64,000 bases of DNA from an uncultured Pseudomonadota bacterium (GTDB lineage: Bacteria; Pseudomonadota; Gammaproteobacteria; Steroidobacterales; Steroidobacteraceae): positions 98,282 through 162,281 of the forward strand of contig CAMLGF010000002.1 of the NCBI GenBank assembly GCA_946479515.1. Direction: 5' to 3'. Both the position numbers and the translations under genes were made by a program. Positions 34,384 through 44,351 of the stretch are shown piece after piece. Numbering within the stretch: the stretch's first letter is position 1; every line of letters starts with the position of its first letter. The notes under the pieces were generated by a model. It was not told the origin of the DNA. It made no database searches and saw nothing but the letters and a program-made list of their open reading frames with translations.

Positions 34384-35235
34384 ATGAGGACCCGCGGCTA
34401 TTTCAGCAAGTCGATGCTCGCGCTGGGTTTTGCATTCCTGTACGTGCCCATCCTGCTGATGGTCGGCTTCTCGTTCAACGCCTCGCGGGCGGTGACCGAC
34501 TGGAGCCCGGAGTCGCCCTCGCTGCGCTGGTACAAGCAGCTGCTGAACGACGACCAGATCGTCTCGGCGGCTTGGGTTTCCATCCAGGTCGCGGCGATGA
34601 GCGCCACGGGCGCGGTGATTCTCGGCACGCTCGCCGGGCTGGTGCTGGCGCGATTCGGCCCGTTCAAGGGCCGTGCGCTGTTGCAGGGCCTGACTACCGC
34701 GCCGCTGGTCATGCCCGAGGTGATCACCGGCCTGTCGATGCTGCTGCTGTTCGTGTCGCTGGAGCAGCTGTTCAAGGCTCTGCTGGGCTGGCAGTTCGAC
34801 CGCGGCATCACCACCATCACCATCGCGCACATCACCTTCACCATGGCTTATGTCACGGTCGTCGTGCAGTCGCGCCTGGCGTCCTTCGACGACTCGCTGG
34901 AGGAGGCGGCCATGGACCTCGGCGCCCGCCCCGCGAAGGTGTTCTTCCGCATCACCGTGCCGCTGATCCTGCCGGCCATCCTCTCCGGGTGGTTGCTGGC
35001 CTTCACGCTCTCCTGGGACGACCTGGTCGTGACCCAATTCGTGTCCGGTCCGGGCTCCAACACCCTGCCCATGGTGATCTTTTCTCGCGTTCGACTAGGT
35101 GTCAGCCCGGTCGTGAACGCCTTGGCGACCATAATGGTCGTCATCGTTGCTCTCGGCGTGATCCTTTCGGCGGTTCTCATGCGCCGGCAGGAACAACGTC
35201 GCAAACGCGAGGAACAGATGGCCGCATCCGGCTAA
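34384..35235 (+). CDS. potI: Polyamine ABC transporter permease (PotI/SpuH)
   Basis: 283 residues with six predicted helices and the EAA loop EEAAMDLGARPAKVFFRITVP. Partner of PotH in the inner membrane. The ATG at 34384 follows a short out-of-frame ATG (34370) that ends after five codons. Last gene of the operon; the small helix-turn-helix gene begins 44 bases later and has its own predicted -10 site. Confidence 0.92.
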   Translation: MRTRGYFSKSMLALGFAFLYVPILLMVGFSFNASRAVTDWSPESPSLRWYKQLLNDDQIVSAAWVSIQVAAMSATGAVILGTLAGLVLARFGPFKGRALLQGLTTAPLVMPEVITGLSMLLLFVSLEQLFKALLGWQFDRGITTITIAHITFTMAYVTVVVQSRLASFDDSLEEAAMDLGARPAKVFFRITVPLILPAILSGWLLAFTLSWDDLVVTQFVSGPGSNTLPMVIFSRVRLGVSPVVNALATIMVVIVALGVILSAVLMRRQEQRRKREEQMAASG

Positions 35236-35239
35236 CTAC

Positions 35240-35248
35240 TGATAGACT
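35240..35248 (+). promoter_or_regulatory. Predicted extended -10 of the first small HTH gene
   Basis: TGATAGACT lies 31 bases before the ATG at 35280. The paralogous gene at 43352 has TGTTAGACT in a similar place, so both share TGnTAGACT. No good -35 box is visible, as is common for extended -10 promoters. Confidence 0.35.
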
Positions 35249-35279
35249 TCCACCATCGTAATCGACGAGGATTCCTGCA

Positions 35280-35513
35280 ATGGCCAAATCACGTAAACAC
35301 AACTCCCCCTGGACCCCGGCGGATCTCAAGAAGATGCGCGCACTGGCGAAAGCCAGGATGTCCGCGCGTCTAGCCGCCAAGGAACTGGGCCGCTCCACCG
35401 GCGCGGTGAAATACAAGGCGATGGTCGAGGGTATCCGCTTCCGCTTCATCGACCAGCCGGCCGGTGTGCAGAAGAAGCTTGCCCGCAAGGCCAAGCGCGC
35501 CAAGAAGAAGTAA
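35280..35513 (+). CDS. Small basic helix-turn-helix protein, paralogue 1
   Basis: 77 residues, very basic, with one helix-turn-helix-like block: WTPADLKKMRALAKARMS (helix), then ARLAAKELGRSTGAVKYKAM, which looks like a turn and recognition helix, and a lysine-rich tail. It is about 30/48 identical across the core to the 64-residue protein at 43352. Similar short WT-x-D proteins are known in Alphaproteobacteria and resemble the GcrA/Myb-type HTH. DNA binding is inferred. A GAGGA about nine bases before the ATG supports the start. Confidence 0.8.
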   Translation: MAKSRKHNSPWTPADLKKMRALAKARMSARLAAKELGRSTGAVKYKAMVEGIRFRFIDQPAGVQKKLARKAKRAKKK

Positions 35514-35568
35514 GGCGTCCGATGCAGGCGCCGCGTACGGGGGTGCGCGGCGGCTGTACACTGCGCGG

Positions 35569-36825
35569 GTGTCCGCCCCGCAGGAAATTCCCGATCCGGC
35601 ATTCACGCGTCCGGCCCCGGAACCGCCCGGCGCCGGCCTGCCAGCCTCCGACCCGACCGGTCTGGTCAGCAAACTGCCGGACGTCGGCACCACGATCTTC
35701 ACCGTGATGTCGCGCCGCGCCGCCGAGCTGGGCGCGGTCAACGTGGGGCAGGGCTTCCCCGACTATCCCATCGATTCCCGACTCGCCGCGTGCGTCACCG
35801 AAGCGGTGGCCGCGGGCTTCAACCAGTACGCACCCATGGAAGGCAGCCTGCCGTTGCGCACGGCCATCGTCGCCAAGATCGCCGCCGCGGGGGGGCGGGC
35901 CGTCGATCCGCACGGCGAGCTCACGGTGAGCTGCGGCGGCACCGAGTCCATCTATTCGGCCATCCAGGCCGTGGTCGGGCACGGCGAAGAGGCGATCGTG
36001 TTCGATCCCGCCTACGATGCCTACGATCCGGCCGTGCGGCTCGCCGGCGGGCGCTGCGTGCACATCCCGCTGGCCGCGCCGCATTTCCGCTACGACTGGG
36101 ACCGCGTGCGCGCGGCCCTCAGCGAGCGCACGCGCCTGGTGATCATCAACAACCCACACAACCCTGCCTGTACGGCCGCCACCGCCGATGACCTGGACGC
36201 GCTCGCGGCGCTGGTGCGTGACCGGCCCATCACCGTGCTCGCCGACGAGGTCTACGAGCACGTGCTCTACGACGGGCGGCGGCATCGATCGGTGATGAAT
36301 CATCCGGAGCTGCGGGAACGCAGCTTCGCCGTCTACTCGTTCGGCAAGACGCTGCACATCACCGGCTGGCGCGTGGGCTATTGCGTGGCCCCGGCCGCGC
36401 TCACGCGCGAGCTGCGCAAGGTGCACCAGTTCAACACCTTCAGCATCGCCGCGCCGCTGCAGGCGGCGATCGCGCTGTACCTGCAGCGCCACCCGCAGGC
36501 CTGGCAGGAGGTGTCAGGCTTCTTCAGCGCCAAGCGCGGGTTGCTGGCGCGCCAGCTCGAGGGCAGCGGGCTGGTGTTGCCACCGGCCGAGGGCAGCTAT
36601 TTTCAGCTGGCGGACTACGGCCAGCTGGCCGGATTCGCCGGCCTCGACGACGTGCAGTTCGCCGAGAAGCTGCTCAACGACGCGGGCGTGGCCGTGATTC
36701 CGCTGTCGCCGTTTTATCGGGACCCGCCAGCCGGCATGCGCCTGGTGCGTCTGTGCGTGGCCAAGCGGGACGAGACCCTGATCGACGCTGCCCGCCGGAT
36801 CACCGCGTACACTTCACGGCCATGA
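35569..36825 (+). CDS. ybdL: Class I/II aminotransferase, methionine/glutamine transaminase type (YbdL-like)
   Basis: 418 residues. PLP enzyme of fold type I with NVGQGFPDYP at the N-terminus of the domain, NNPHNP (cofactor Asn), ADEVYEHVLYDG and Schiff-base Lys in YSFGKTLHITGWRVGY. YbdL and related enzymes transaminate methionine or glutamine with 2-oxoacids, including 2-oxo-4-methylthiobutanoate in methionine salvage. GTG 35569 is the most likely start, although the first 30 residues before LVSKLPDVGT are proline-rich and not conserved. Neighbour of an omega-amidase, a pairing that fits the known coupled pathway. Confidence 0.86.
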   Translation: MSAPQEIPDPAFTRPAPEPPGAGLPASDPTGLVSKLPDVGTTIFTVMSRRAAELGAVNVGQGFPDYPIDSRLAACVTEAVAAGFNQYAPMEGSLPLRTAIVAKIAAAGGRAVDPHGELTVSCGGTESIYSAIQAVVGHGEEAIVFDPAYDAYDPAVRLAGGRCVHIPLAAPHFRYDWDRVRAALSERTRLVIINNPHNPACTAATADDLDALAALVRDRPITVLADEVYEHVLYDGRRHRSVMNHPELRERSFAVYSFGKTLHITGWRVGYCVAPAALTRELRKVHQFNTFSIAAPLQAAIALYLQRHPQAWQEVSGFFSAKRGLLARQLEGSGLVLPPAEGSYFQLADYGQLAGFAGLDDVQFAEKLLNDAGVAVIPLSPFYRDPPAGMRLVRLCVAKRDETLIDAARRITAYTSRP

Positions 36826-36850
36826 ACCCCTCGCGCCCGATCACCGCCGC

Positions 36851-37630
36851 ATGAGCTTCAGGATCAGCATCGTCCAGCAGCCGCTCGCCTGGCTGGACCC
36901 CGCCGCCAACCGTGCGCATTTCGCCGCGCAACTGGCGTCGCTCGCGGGCAAGACCGACCTGGCGGTGTTGCCGGAGATGTTCACCACGGGCTTCACCATG
37001 AAGCCTGAGGAACATGCCGAACCGGCCGACGGGCCCACCAAGGCCTGGCTCATAGAGCAGGCGCGCAGCCTGGATGCGGCCGTTGGTGGCAGCGTCGCGG
37101 TCAACGACGACGGCCGTTTCCACAACCGCTTCATTCTGGCCCTGCCGCAGGGCCCGGCCTATTGGTACGACAAACGGCACCTGTTCCGCATGGCCGGCGA
37201 GCACCGCCACTACGATGCCGGCGCGCATGCGCTCATCGTCGAGTGGCGGGGTGCGCGCCTGTGTCCGCTGGTGTGCTACGACCTGCGTTTTCCAGTGTGG
37301 AGCCGCCGTCGCCCCGAACTTGACTATGACGTGCTGCTGTACGCTGCCAACTGGCCGGCGGCCCGCCGCCATGCGTGGAATGCGCTGCTGCGCGCCCGGG
37401 CCATCGAGAACCAGGCGTACTGCGTGGGCGTGAACCGCATCGGCGACGACGGCACGGGCATCGCGCACGCCGGCGACAGCGTGGTGCTCGATTTCATGGG
37501 CCAGCCGCTGCTCGAGGCGCGCGAGGACGCGCTGACCGCCACCGTGCCCGTGGACATCGAGGCCGTGCGCGGCTGGCGCGACAAATTTCCCGCGCACCTG
37601 GACGCCGACACCTTTGCCCTGAACCCGTGA
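36851..37630 (+). CDS. yafV: Omega-amidase (YafV/NIT2-like carbon-nitrogen hydrolase)
   Basis: 259 residues of nitrilase fold with the catalytic Glu in LPEMF, Lys in YDKRHLF and Cys in LVCYDLRFP. The YafV group hydrolyses 2-oxoglutaramate and 2-oxosuccinamate, the by-products of glutamine and asparagine transamination. The position just after the YbdL-like aminotransferase supports this over N-carbamoylputrescine amidase, which is usually near 290 residues. ATG at 36851. Confidence 0.88.
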   Translation: MSFRISIVQQPLAWLDPAANRAHFAAQLASLAGKTDLAVLPEMFTTGFTMKPEEHAEPADGPTKAWLIEQARSLDAAVGGSVAVNDDGRFHNRFILALPQGPAYWYDKRHLFRMAGEHRHYDAGAHALIVEWRGARLCPLVCYDLRFPVWSRRRPELDYDVLLYAANWPAARRHAWNALLRARAIENQAYCVGVNRIGDDGTGIAHAGDSVVLDFMGQPLLEAREDALTATVPVDIEAVRGWRDKFPAHLDADTFALNP

Positions 37631-37643
37631 TCGCGCACCTGCC

Positions 37644-38813
37644 ATGAAGAACCCGACCCTGGTCAATCATCCTCCCGACGTGTCGCCGCCGCCGGGAAAT
37701 CAGCCGGTGATCGCTCCTATCTACCAGAGCGTCAAGTTCGAGTTCGAGAACGTCGACGAAACCTTGCGCATGCTGCGCGGCGACGCGCCCGGCTATTTCT
37801 ACATGCGCGCCAGCAATCCGACCACGCGCCAGCTCGAGCTCACGCTGGCGAAGCTGCAGGGCCGGGACGACTGCCTGGCCACGGCATCCGGCGTCAATGC
37901 CATCGCGCAGACACTTATCGGGCTCACGAAGTCGGGCGACCACGTGCTCTTCTTCATCGAGACCTACGGGCCCACGCGCAATATCATCCGACGGCTGCTG
38001 GGACGATTCGGCGTCGAGCACACCCTGCTGTCCATCGAGGACCTCGCGGGTATCGAGAACGTGCTGGCGTCACGGCCGACGCGGCTGGTGTTCTTCGAGA
38101 GCCCGACCAACCCGGTCACCAAAGTGGCGGACATTCCGCGCATCGTCGACCTGGCCCATCGCCACGGGGCACTCGCCGTCATCGACAACACCTTCGCGGG
38201 CTTCCACCAGCATGGTGAGTTCGAGATCGACCTGTTCGTGCACAGTCTCACCAAGTACGCCTCCGGCACCGGCGACGTCATGGGTGGCGCCGTCATTGGC
38301 CGCCAGGAACTCATCGACGATCTTCGGCCGGACTTCTCGGTGCTCGGCGCACACCTCGATCCGCTGGCCTCGTTCCTCATCCAGCGCGGTCTCAAGACCT
38401 ACTTCGTGCGTTACAGCGCGCAGGCCGCCAATGCCCGGAAAATCGCCGAGTTCCTGGCCGGGCATCCGGCGGTCACCCGTTGCCACTACCCGGGATTGCC
38501 CTCGCATCCCCAATACGCGCTCGCGTGCCGGCAGATGAAGGAACCGGGTACGGTGGTCAGCTTCGACCTGCGCGACGGTAGTGAGGCGGCGCGCAGGTTC
38601 AGCGAGAGCCTCAAGCTCTTCGCGCTCACCGCCAGCCTCGGCTCGACCGAGTCGCTGGTCATGCCGCCGCAACTGGTGGGCAGCCGCGATTTCACGCCGG
38701 ATCAGGCGAAGTTGTCCGGCGTCACGGCGTCGACCGTGCGCCTTTCGATCGGGCTCGAAGACATTGGCGACCTGATCGATGACATCGACCAGGCATTGAG
38801 CGGTGCCGGGTGA
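37644..38813 (+). CDS. Cys/Met metabolism PLP enzyme (cystathionine gamma-synthase / methionine gamma-lyase type)
   Basis: 389 residues of the trans-sulfuration family: SNPTTRQLELTLAKLQG, the substrate Tyr in FYMRASNPT, and the PLP lysine in HSLTKYASGTGDVMGG. The family includes cystathionine gamma-synthase, O-succinylhomoserine sulfhydrylase and the lyases; the sequence alone does not settle which. The stop and final four codons (SGAG, then TGA) lie within the left 28-bp inverted repeat of the RAYT unit, so the C-terminus was set by that element. It follows the omega-amidase by 13 bases. Confidence 0.88.
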   Translation: MKNPTLVNHPPDVSPPPGNQPVIAPIYQSVKFEFENVDETLRMLRGDAPGYFYMRASNPTTRQLELTLAKLQGRDDCLATASGVNAIAQTLIGLTKSGDHVLFFIETYGPTRNIIRRLLGRFGVEHTLLSIEDLAGIENVLASRPTRLVFFESPTNPVTKVADIPRIVDLAHRHGALAVIDNTFAGFHQHGEFEIDLFVHSLTKYASGTGDVMGGAVIGRQELIDDLRPDFSVLGAHLDPLASFLIQRGLKTYFVRYSAQAANARKIAEFLAGHPAVTRCHYPGLPSHPQYALACRQMKEPGTVVSFDLRDGSEAARRFSESLKLFALTASLGSTESLVMPPQLVGSRDFTPDQAKLSGVTASTVRLSIGLEDIGDLIDDIDQALSGAG

Positions 38814-38828
38814 AGGTTCTCGTGGTAA
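38801..38828 (+). repeat. Left 28-bp inverted repeat of the RAYT unit
   Basis: Starts CGGTGCCGGGTGAAGG and is a perfect inverted match to 39807-39834. It overlaps the last codons and stop of the PLP-enzyme gene. The two ends bracket the RAYT gene with 84 bases on the left and 9 bases on the right. This arrangement is typical of RAYT genes flanked by their own REP ends, although perfect 28-base ends suggest recent activity or conversion. Confidence 0.9.
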
Positions 38829-38912
38829 CTGCAGGTTTGCGTCGCTAATCCGCGCTGCCGGAGCGACGGCTCCGCCCACAGACTTCCGCGACAGCCACTC
38901 GCGGAGAATCCC

Positions 38913-39797
38913 ATGCCCAGACGTCTGCGCATCCATGTCCCGGGCGGCTTCTATCACGTCACGCTGCGCGGCAATCACCAGCAGGTCATCTTCTTCGCGG
39001 CATCCGATCGGCTGCTGCTGAACGACATCATGGCGCGCGCGCTGCTCAAGCACGAAGCGCGCCTGCATGCGTACTGCTGGATGGGCAATCACATTCACCT
39101 GCTGGTCCAGGTCGGGGAGGCACCGCTCGGCTGCCTCATGCGCCAGGTGGCATCCGAATACGCGCGGCGCGTGCAGTGGCATCTGCCGACATCGGGGCAC
39201 TTCTTCGAGCGGCGATACCACGCCACGCTGGTCGACTCCGATCGTTATCTCAAGGCGGTGGTCCGCTACATACATCTGAATCCCGTCGAAGCAGGCATCG
39301 TGACGGATCCCGCCGGACACGAATGGTCGAGCCACCACGAGTACCTGGGCGCGCGTCATGGCTCGTGGGTCGAGACCGACGTCGTGCTGCGCGAGTTCGG
39401 CGCGACGCGGGCGCGAGCGGTCGCGGCATACCAGGCCTATCTGCATGAGCGCGACACGCCGGATTGGGCTGCGGCACTCGAGATCGGCCCCGGGGCGGCG
39501 GATGTCCTTGGCGACGAGGAATTCCTGCGGCGGGTGCGCGCAACCCGGGATAGCGGTCCGCGGCAGAGCCTCGAGGAACTGATCGCCGAAGCGTGCCGGC
39601 GTTATCGGGTGGTGGAAGGGCGACTGGGGTCGCCGCTGCGCGATCCGGTGCTGTCGAAGGTGCGCGCGTGGATCGCGATGCAGGCCAGGCTCAGGGGCAT
39701 CGCGACACTGTCGGAGGTCGCGCGGCGGTTGAATCGCACCGAAGCGACGCTTCGGCAGGCGATACGGGAGAAGCTGCCGGAGGAGGGGGCCGGGTGA
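38913..39797 (+). CDS. REP-associated tyrosine transposase (RAYT, Y1/HUH) with C-terminal HTH
   Basis: 294 residues, intact. The HUH motif is HIHLLV (His60, His62) and the probable nucleophile is Tyr119 in [12 protein letters not shown]. Residues about 215-290 form a DnaA-C-terminus-like helix-turn-helix found in one RAYT subgroup ([19 protein letters not shown]). RAYTs cleave and join single-stranded REP DNA. The unit sits between two unrelated genes that converge here and has its own 28-bp inverted ends. It differs in length and sequence from the RAYT fragment at 1-204 and probably serves a different repeat family. Confidence 0.92.
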   Translation: MPRRLRIHVPGGFYHVTLRGNHQQVIFFAASDRLLLNDIMARALLKHEARLHAYCWMGNHIHLLVQVGEAPLGCLMRQVASEYARRVQWHLPTSGHFFERRYHATLVDSDRYLKAVVRYIHLNPVEAGIVTDPAGHEWSSHHEYLGARHGSWVETDVVLREFGATRARAVAAYQAYLHERDTPDWAAALEIGPGAADVLGDEEFLRRVRATRDSGPRQSLEELIAEACRRYRVVEGRLGSPLRDPVLSKVRAWIAMQARLRGIATLSEVARRLNRTEATLRQAIREKLPEEGAG

Positions 39798-39806
39798 AAA
39801 CCGTGA

Positions 39807-39834
39807 TTACCACGAGAACCTTCACCCGGCACCG
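39807..39834 (-). repeat. Right 28-bp inverted repeat of the RAYT unit
   Basis: Begins TTACCACGAGAACC and ends CACCCGGCACCG; reverse complement of 38801-38828 without mismatch. It ends 6 bases before the icd stop. The nearby CCGGGTGAA just left of it (39790-39798) pairs with its TTCACCCGG, forming a local REP-like hairpin with a 22-base loop. Confidence 0.9.
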
Positions 39835-39840
39835 TTCCGT

Positions 39841-41151
<1,311 letters not shown>

Positions 41152-41245
41152 CGTGTTGCGGTCTCTTTTCTACGGGGACGGAGGGGCCGCGATGCTAGCA
41201 CAACGATGGCGGCGGCCCCGAGAGCGGGGCACGGCGCGGCTTCGC

Positions 41246-41251
41246 TACAAT
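41246..41251 (+). promoter_or_regulatory. Predicted -10 box of the agmatine deiminase gene
   Basis: TACAAT ends 10 bases before the ATG at 41262, implying a near-leaderless message. No convincing -35 box at the usual spacing. The same short-leader arrangement (TAnnnT close to the start) is seen before several genes in the window. Confidence 0.3.
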
Positions 41252-41261
41252 CCGAAGCATC

Positions 41262-42353
41262 ATGACCCGCACTCTCGACAGCACACCGGCCGCGGATGGC
41301 TTCGCCATGCCCGCGGAGTTCTCGCCACATTCCGGCTGCTGGATGCTCTGGCCCGAGCGCCCCGACAACTGGCGTGACGGTGCGCAGCCGGCGCAGCGCG
41401 CCTTCGCCGAGGTGGCCGCGGCCATCGCCCGTTTCGAACCGGTGAGCGTCGGCGTGTCGTCCAGCCAGTACGAATTCGCGCGCGCGCAATTGCCCGCGGC
41501 GATTCGCGTGGTCGAGATCTCGCACGACGATGCCTGGATGCGCGACGTCGGCCCGACGATGGTGGTGAACCGCAAGGGCGTGCGGCGCGGCGTGGACTGG
41601 CGGTTCAATGCCTGGGGCGGGCTGGACGGCGGCCTGTACTTCCCATGGAACCTCGACGAGGCCGTCGCGCAGAAAGTGCTGGAGATCGAAGGCTGCGACC
41701 GCTATCGCGCGCCATTGATCAACGAGGGCGGCGCCATCCACGTGGACGGCCAGGGCACGGCGCTGGTCACCGAACAATGCCTGCTGAATCGCAATCGCAA
41801 CCCCGGCCTGAACCGCGCCGAGATCGAGGCGCACCTGCGGGACTATCTCGGAGTTCGCGAGATTCTCTGGTTGGGCGAGGGTGTGATCAACGACGAGACC
41901 GATGGACACGTCGACAACCTGGCGTGTTTCGTCAAGCCGGGCGTGATCGCGCTTCATTGGACCGACGACACCGCCGACCCGCAGCATGCGGTTTCCGCGG
42001 ACGCACTGCGCCGGCTGAAGCGGGCGCACGATGCGCGCGGGCGCAGGCTCGAGATCGTCAAGCTGCCCATGCCCGGACCGCTGGAGCTCACGGCCGAAGA
42101 GGCCGCCGGCATCCGCGAGAGCGCGACCTCGCACCGGCGCGAGGCCGGGCTGCGCCTGGCCGCCAGCTACGTGAACTTCTACATCGCCAACCGCGGCATC
42201 GTCATGCCGCTGCTGGACCCGAGGACCGACAGGATCGCCGCCGGTCGGCTCAAGCGCGCCTTTCCGGGGCGCCAGGTGGTCGGCGTGCCCGCCCGCGAAA
42301 TCCTGTTAGGCGGCGGCAACATCCATTGCATCACTCAGCAGGTGCCCCGATGA
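41262..42353 (+). CDS. aguA: Agmatine deiminase
   Basis: 363 residues with the family motifs [21 protein letters not shown] and the catalytic Cys near the C-terminus in [11 protein letters not shown]. It hydrolyses agmatine to N-carbamoylputrescine, feeding the putrescine pool used by the island at 24-35 kb. The partner N-carbamoylputrescine amidase (AguB) is not in the window. The stop overlaps the PPK2 start (ATGA), a surprising coupling. Confidence 0.94.
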   Translation: MTRTLDSTPAADGFAMPAEFSPHSGCWMLWPERPDNWRDGAQPAQRAFAEVAAAIARFEPVSVGVSSSQYEFARAQLPAAIRVVEISHDDAWMRDVGPTMVVNRKGVRRGVDWRFNAWGGLDGGLYFPWNLDEAVAQKVLEIEGCDRYRAPLINEGGAIHVDGQGTALVTEQCLLNRNRNPGLNRAEIEAHLRDYLGVREILWLGEGVINDETDGHVDNLACFVKPGVIALHWTDDTADPQHAVSADALRRLKRAHDARGRRLEIVKLPMPGPLELTAEEAAGIRESATSHRREAGLRLAASYVNFYIANRGIVMPLLDPRTDRIAAGRLKRAFPGRQVVGVPAREILLGGGNIHCITQQVPR

Positions 42354-43180
42354 GACAGCGCCCCGTGCCGCGACGCGACATCCCCGACAAGCTGCGCATA
42401 CGCCCCGGTTCGCGGCCCAAGCTCGTCGACGCCGACGCGGATCGCTGCTTCGGCTGGGACAAGGAGAAGGCTGTGGCGGCCACGGCGGAGAACGTCGCCC
42501 GCCTGGAGGAGCTGCAATACAAGATGTTCGCCGATGGCCGCTTCGCGATGCTGATCGCGCTGCAGGCCATCGACGGAGGCGGCAAGGACAGCACCATCCG
42601 CCGCGTGTTCGGCGCGTTCAATCCGCAGGGCTGCACGGTGACGGCCTTCAAGGCGCCGAGCGCCGAGGAACTGCGCCACGATTATCTGTGGCGCATCCAC
42701 AAGCACGCGCCGCCCAAGGGCGAAATCGCCGTCTTCAACCGCTCGCACTACGAGGATGTGCTCATCGTGCGCGTCAACGATCTGGTTCCCGAGGATGTCT
42801 GGAGCCGGCGCTACGAGCAGATCAACGACTTCGAGCGGCTGCTGGATGCCTGTGGCACGCGCGTCGTGAAGATCTTCCTGCAGGTGAGCAAGGACGAGCA
42901 GCGTTCCCGCTTCGAGGACCGCCTCACCGACAGGCGCAAGAACTGGAAATTCGATACCGGCGATCTGGAGAAGCGCCAGCAGTGGCCGGCCTACACGCGC
43001 GCCTTCGAGGCGATGTTCGCGCGCTGCTCCACCGAACATGCCCCGTGGTACGTAGTGCCCGCAAACCGCAAATGGTTCCGCGATTTCGCCGTCTCGCAGC
43101 TGCTCATATACGAATTCGAGCAGCTGCCGCTGCGTTTCCCGAGCCCTAACTTCGATCCGAAGAACATCAAGCTCGCCTGA
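42350..43180 (+). CDS. ppk2: Polyphosphate kinase 2 family protein
   Basis: 276 residues with the P-loop-like [14 protein letters not shown], the Walker B-like [14 protein letters not shown] and lid [18 protein letters not shown]2 enzymes move phosphate between polyphosphate and nucleoside mono- or diphosphates; the class cannot be fixed here. ATG 42350 overlaps the agmatine deiminase stop. A 6-8 bp hairpin follows 28 bases after the stop. Confidence 0.9.
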   Translation: MRQRPVPRRDIPDKLRIRPGSRPKLVDADADRCFGWDKEKAVAATAENVARLEELQYKMFADGRFAMLIALQAIDGGGKDSTIRRVFGAFNPQGCTVTAFKAPSAEELRHDYLWRIHKHAPPKGEIAVFNRSHYEDVLIVRVNDLVPEDVWSRRYEQINDFERLLDACGTRVVKIFLQVSKDEQRSRFEDRLTDRRKNWKFDTGDLEKRQQWPAYTRAFEAMFARCSTEHAPWYVVPANRKWFRDFAVSQLLIYEFEQLPLRFPSPNFDPKNIKLA

Positions 43181-43207
43181 GGGCATGCCCGCGACGGCCC
43201 GGCCGTT

Positions 43208-43223
43208 CTTGTGAGGCCACAAG
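43208..43223 (+). terminator. Weak hairpin after ppk2
   Basis: CTTGTG and CACAAG pair around a 4-base AGGC loop. No T tract follows. Possible Rho-assisted 3' end. The remaining part of 43181-43351 carries a TTGACT (43281) and the extended -10 at 43304. Confidence 0.3.
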
Positions 43224-43303
43224 AGAACAATGTCGCGAGATTGATAGGCGTAATTCCGACATGTCGTCAACCGGCGACGATTGACTCGCACCCGGGGGAT
43301 TGT

Positions 43304-43312
43304 TGTTAGACT
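43304..43312 (+). promoter_or_regulatory. Predicted extended -10 of the second small HTH gene
   Basis: TGTTAGACT, 39 bases before the ATG. TTGACT at 43281-43286 is a good -35 hexamer but the spacing to TAGACT is 20 bases, longer than ideal. The shared TGnTAGACT with the paralogue at 35240 strengthens the call. Confidence 0.35.
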
Positions 43313-43351
43313 AGGCCGACCCACATCCCACCACGGCGAGAGGACATCGGA

Positions 43352-43546
43352 ATGGCTGCCAAGAAGAAAGGTGCCCGGCACATGCGCGAATGGTCGGAAG
43401 TCGACATGAAGAAGCTGCGCGCCTTCGCCAAGTCCCGGGTGTCCGCCCGCGTGGCTGCTTCGAAGCTGGGTCGCTCGCCGGGCGCGGTGCGCTACAAGGC
43501 GATGATGGAGGGCGTTTCCTTTCGTTCCATCAACCGCAAGAAATAG
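43352..43546 (+). CDS. Small basic helix-turn-helix protein, paralogue 2
   Basis: 64 residues: a basic start (MAAKKKGARHMR), the core WSEVDMKKLRAFAKSRVS, then ARVAASKLGRSPGAVRYKAM, and MEGVSFRSINRKK. It matches the 77-residue paralogue at 35280 throughout this core but lacks the long lysine-rich tail. GAGAGGA lies seven bases before the ATG. Encoded alone between ppk2 and the convergent TPR gene. Function unknown; a small DNA-binding or nucleoid protein is inferred. Confidence 0.8.
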   Translation: MAAKKKGARHMREWSEVDMKKLRAFAKSRVSARVAASKLGRSPGAVRYKAMMEGVSFRSINRKK

Positions 43547-43588
43547 CGGCCCCTTTCTCGCCCGGTCCTGGCGCCAAACCTCGGTATT

Positions 43589-44341
43589 TCAGGTGTTTTG
43601 CAGTTCGCGATGCGCTTCGTCCAGCCACTCGCGCTGCGCCTTGCGGTAGTGCGCCGGCGCAAAGCGGGCGCGGTCCAGCAACGCCTTGAGTGTCTGTCGG
43701 GCGAGCGCCCGCTGATCCGCGCGGATCAATAATCTCGCATAGCGCACGCCGGCCTCGGCGCCGGCGAAGTACTCGGCCAGCGTCGCGTACTCGGACAGCG
43801 CCTTCTCCACGTTGCCCTCGGCTTCCAGCGCCCGCGCATACAGCAGATGGCCATCGGCAGATTTGAAATCCGGATTCTTCTCGATCAGGAGGTCGAGCGT
43901 CCGCCGCGCGCCGGCGGCGTCGCCGGCTTCGAATTGCGCGCGCGCGAAACCCAACAATAATTTGGGATCGTCGGCGAAGACGCCTGTCAGACAATTCTGA
44001 TAGATGGGCACCGCTTCGCGCGCGCGGCCCAGCCTGATCAGTTCGTCGGCGTACTTCTGGCGCGAGGCCACGTTGCCGGTGACCTGCATTTCGTTCTCGT
44101 AACGACGCAGGTTGCCTTCGGGATCGAGCGTGCTGCGGATGCCGCGCATCGCCCGCCGGCTGGTCCGCGAGCCCAGCCACTCCGGCAGCAACTCGGCGGC
44201 GATGTACACCGCGGCGCCGACGAAGGGCATCGACATCAGCACCACCAGCACGTACACCCAGATGGTATTGCGGCGGGTCTTGATGCAATGGACCACGAGA
44301 CCGAGCGAGAGCAGTCCGGAAACGATGTACATCGGGAACAT
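43589..44341 (-). CDS. TPR-repeat membrane protein
   Basis: 250 residues: two N-terminal membrane helices (about 3-19 and 27-50) and then four or so tetratricopeptide repeats (about 90-240), including REAVPIYQNCLTGVFADDP and GDAAGARRTLDLLIEKNP. Probably anchored in the inner membrane as a protein-interaction scaffold. It starts 10 bases after the TonB-dependent receptor stop, so the two are likely an operon. Confidence 0.82.
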   Translation of the reverse strand: MFPMYIVSGLLSLGLVVHCIKTRRNTIWVYVLVVLMSMPFVGAAVYIAAELLPEWLGSRTSRRAMRGIRSTLDPEGNLRRYENEMQVTGNVASRQKYADELIRLGRAREAVPIYQNCLTGVFADDPKLLLGFARAQFEAGDAAGARRTLDLLIEKNPDFKSADGHLLYARALEAEGNVEKALSEYATLAEYFAGAEAGVRYARLLIRADQRALARQTLKALLDRARFAPAHYRKAQREWLDEAHRELQNT

Positions 44342-44351
44342 GATGTTTTGC

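Noticed and set aside
36851..37630. N-carbamoylputrescine amidase (AguB) as the identity of the nitrilase-fold gene, given agmatine deiminase nearby.
   Set aside because: Length and the YafV-type motifs fit omega-amidase, and it sits directly behind a YbdL-like transaminase, 4.4 kb from aguA and outside its operon.
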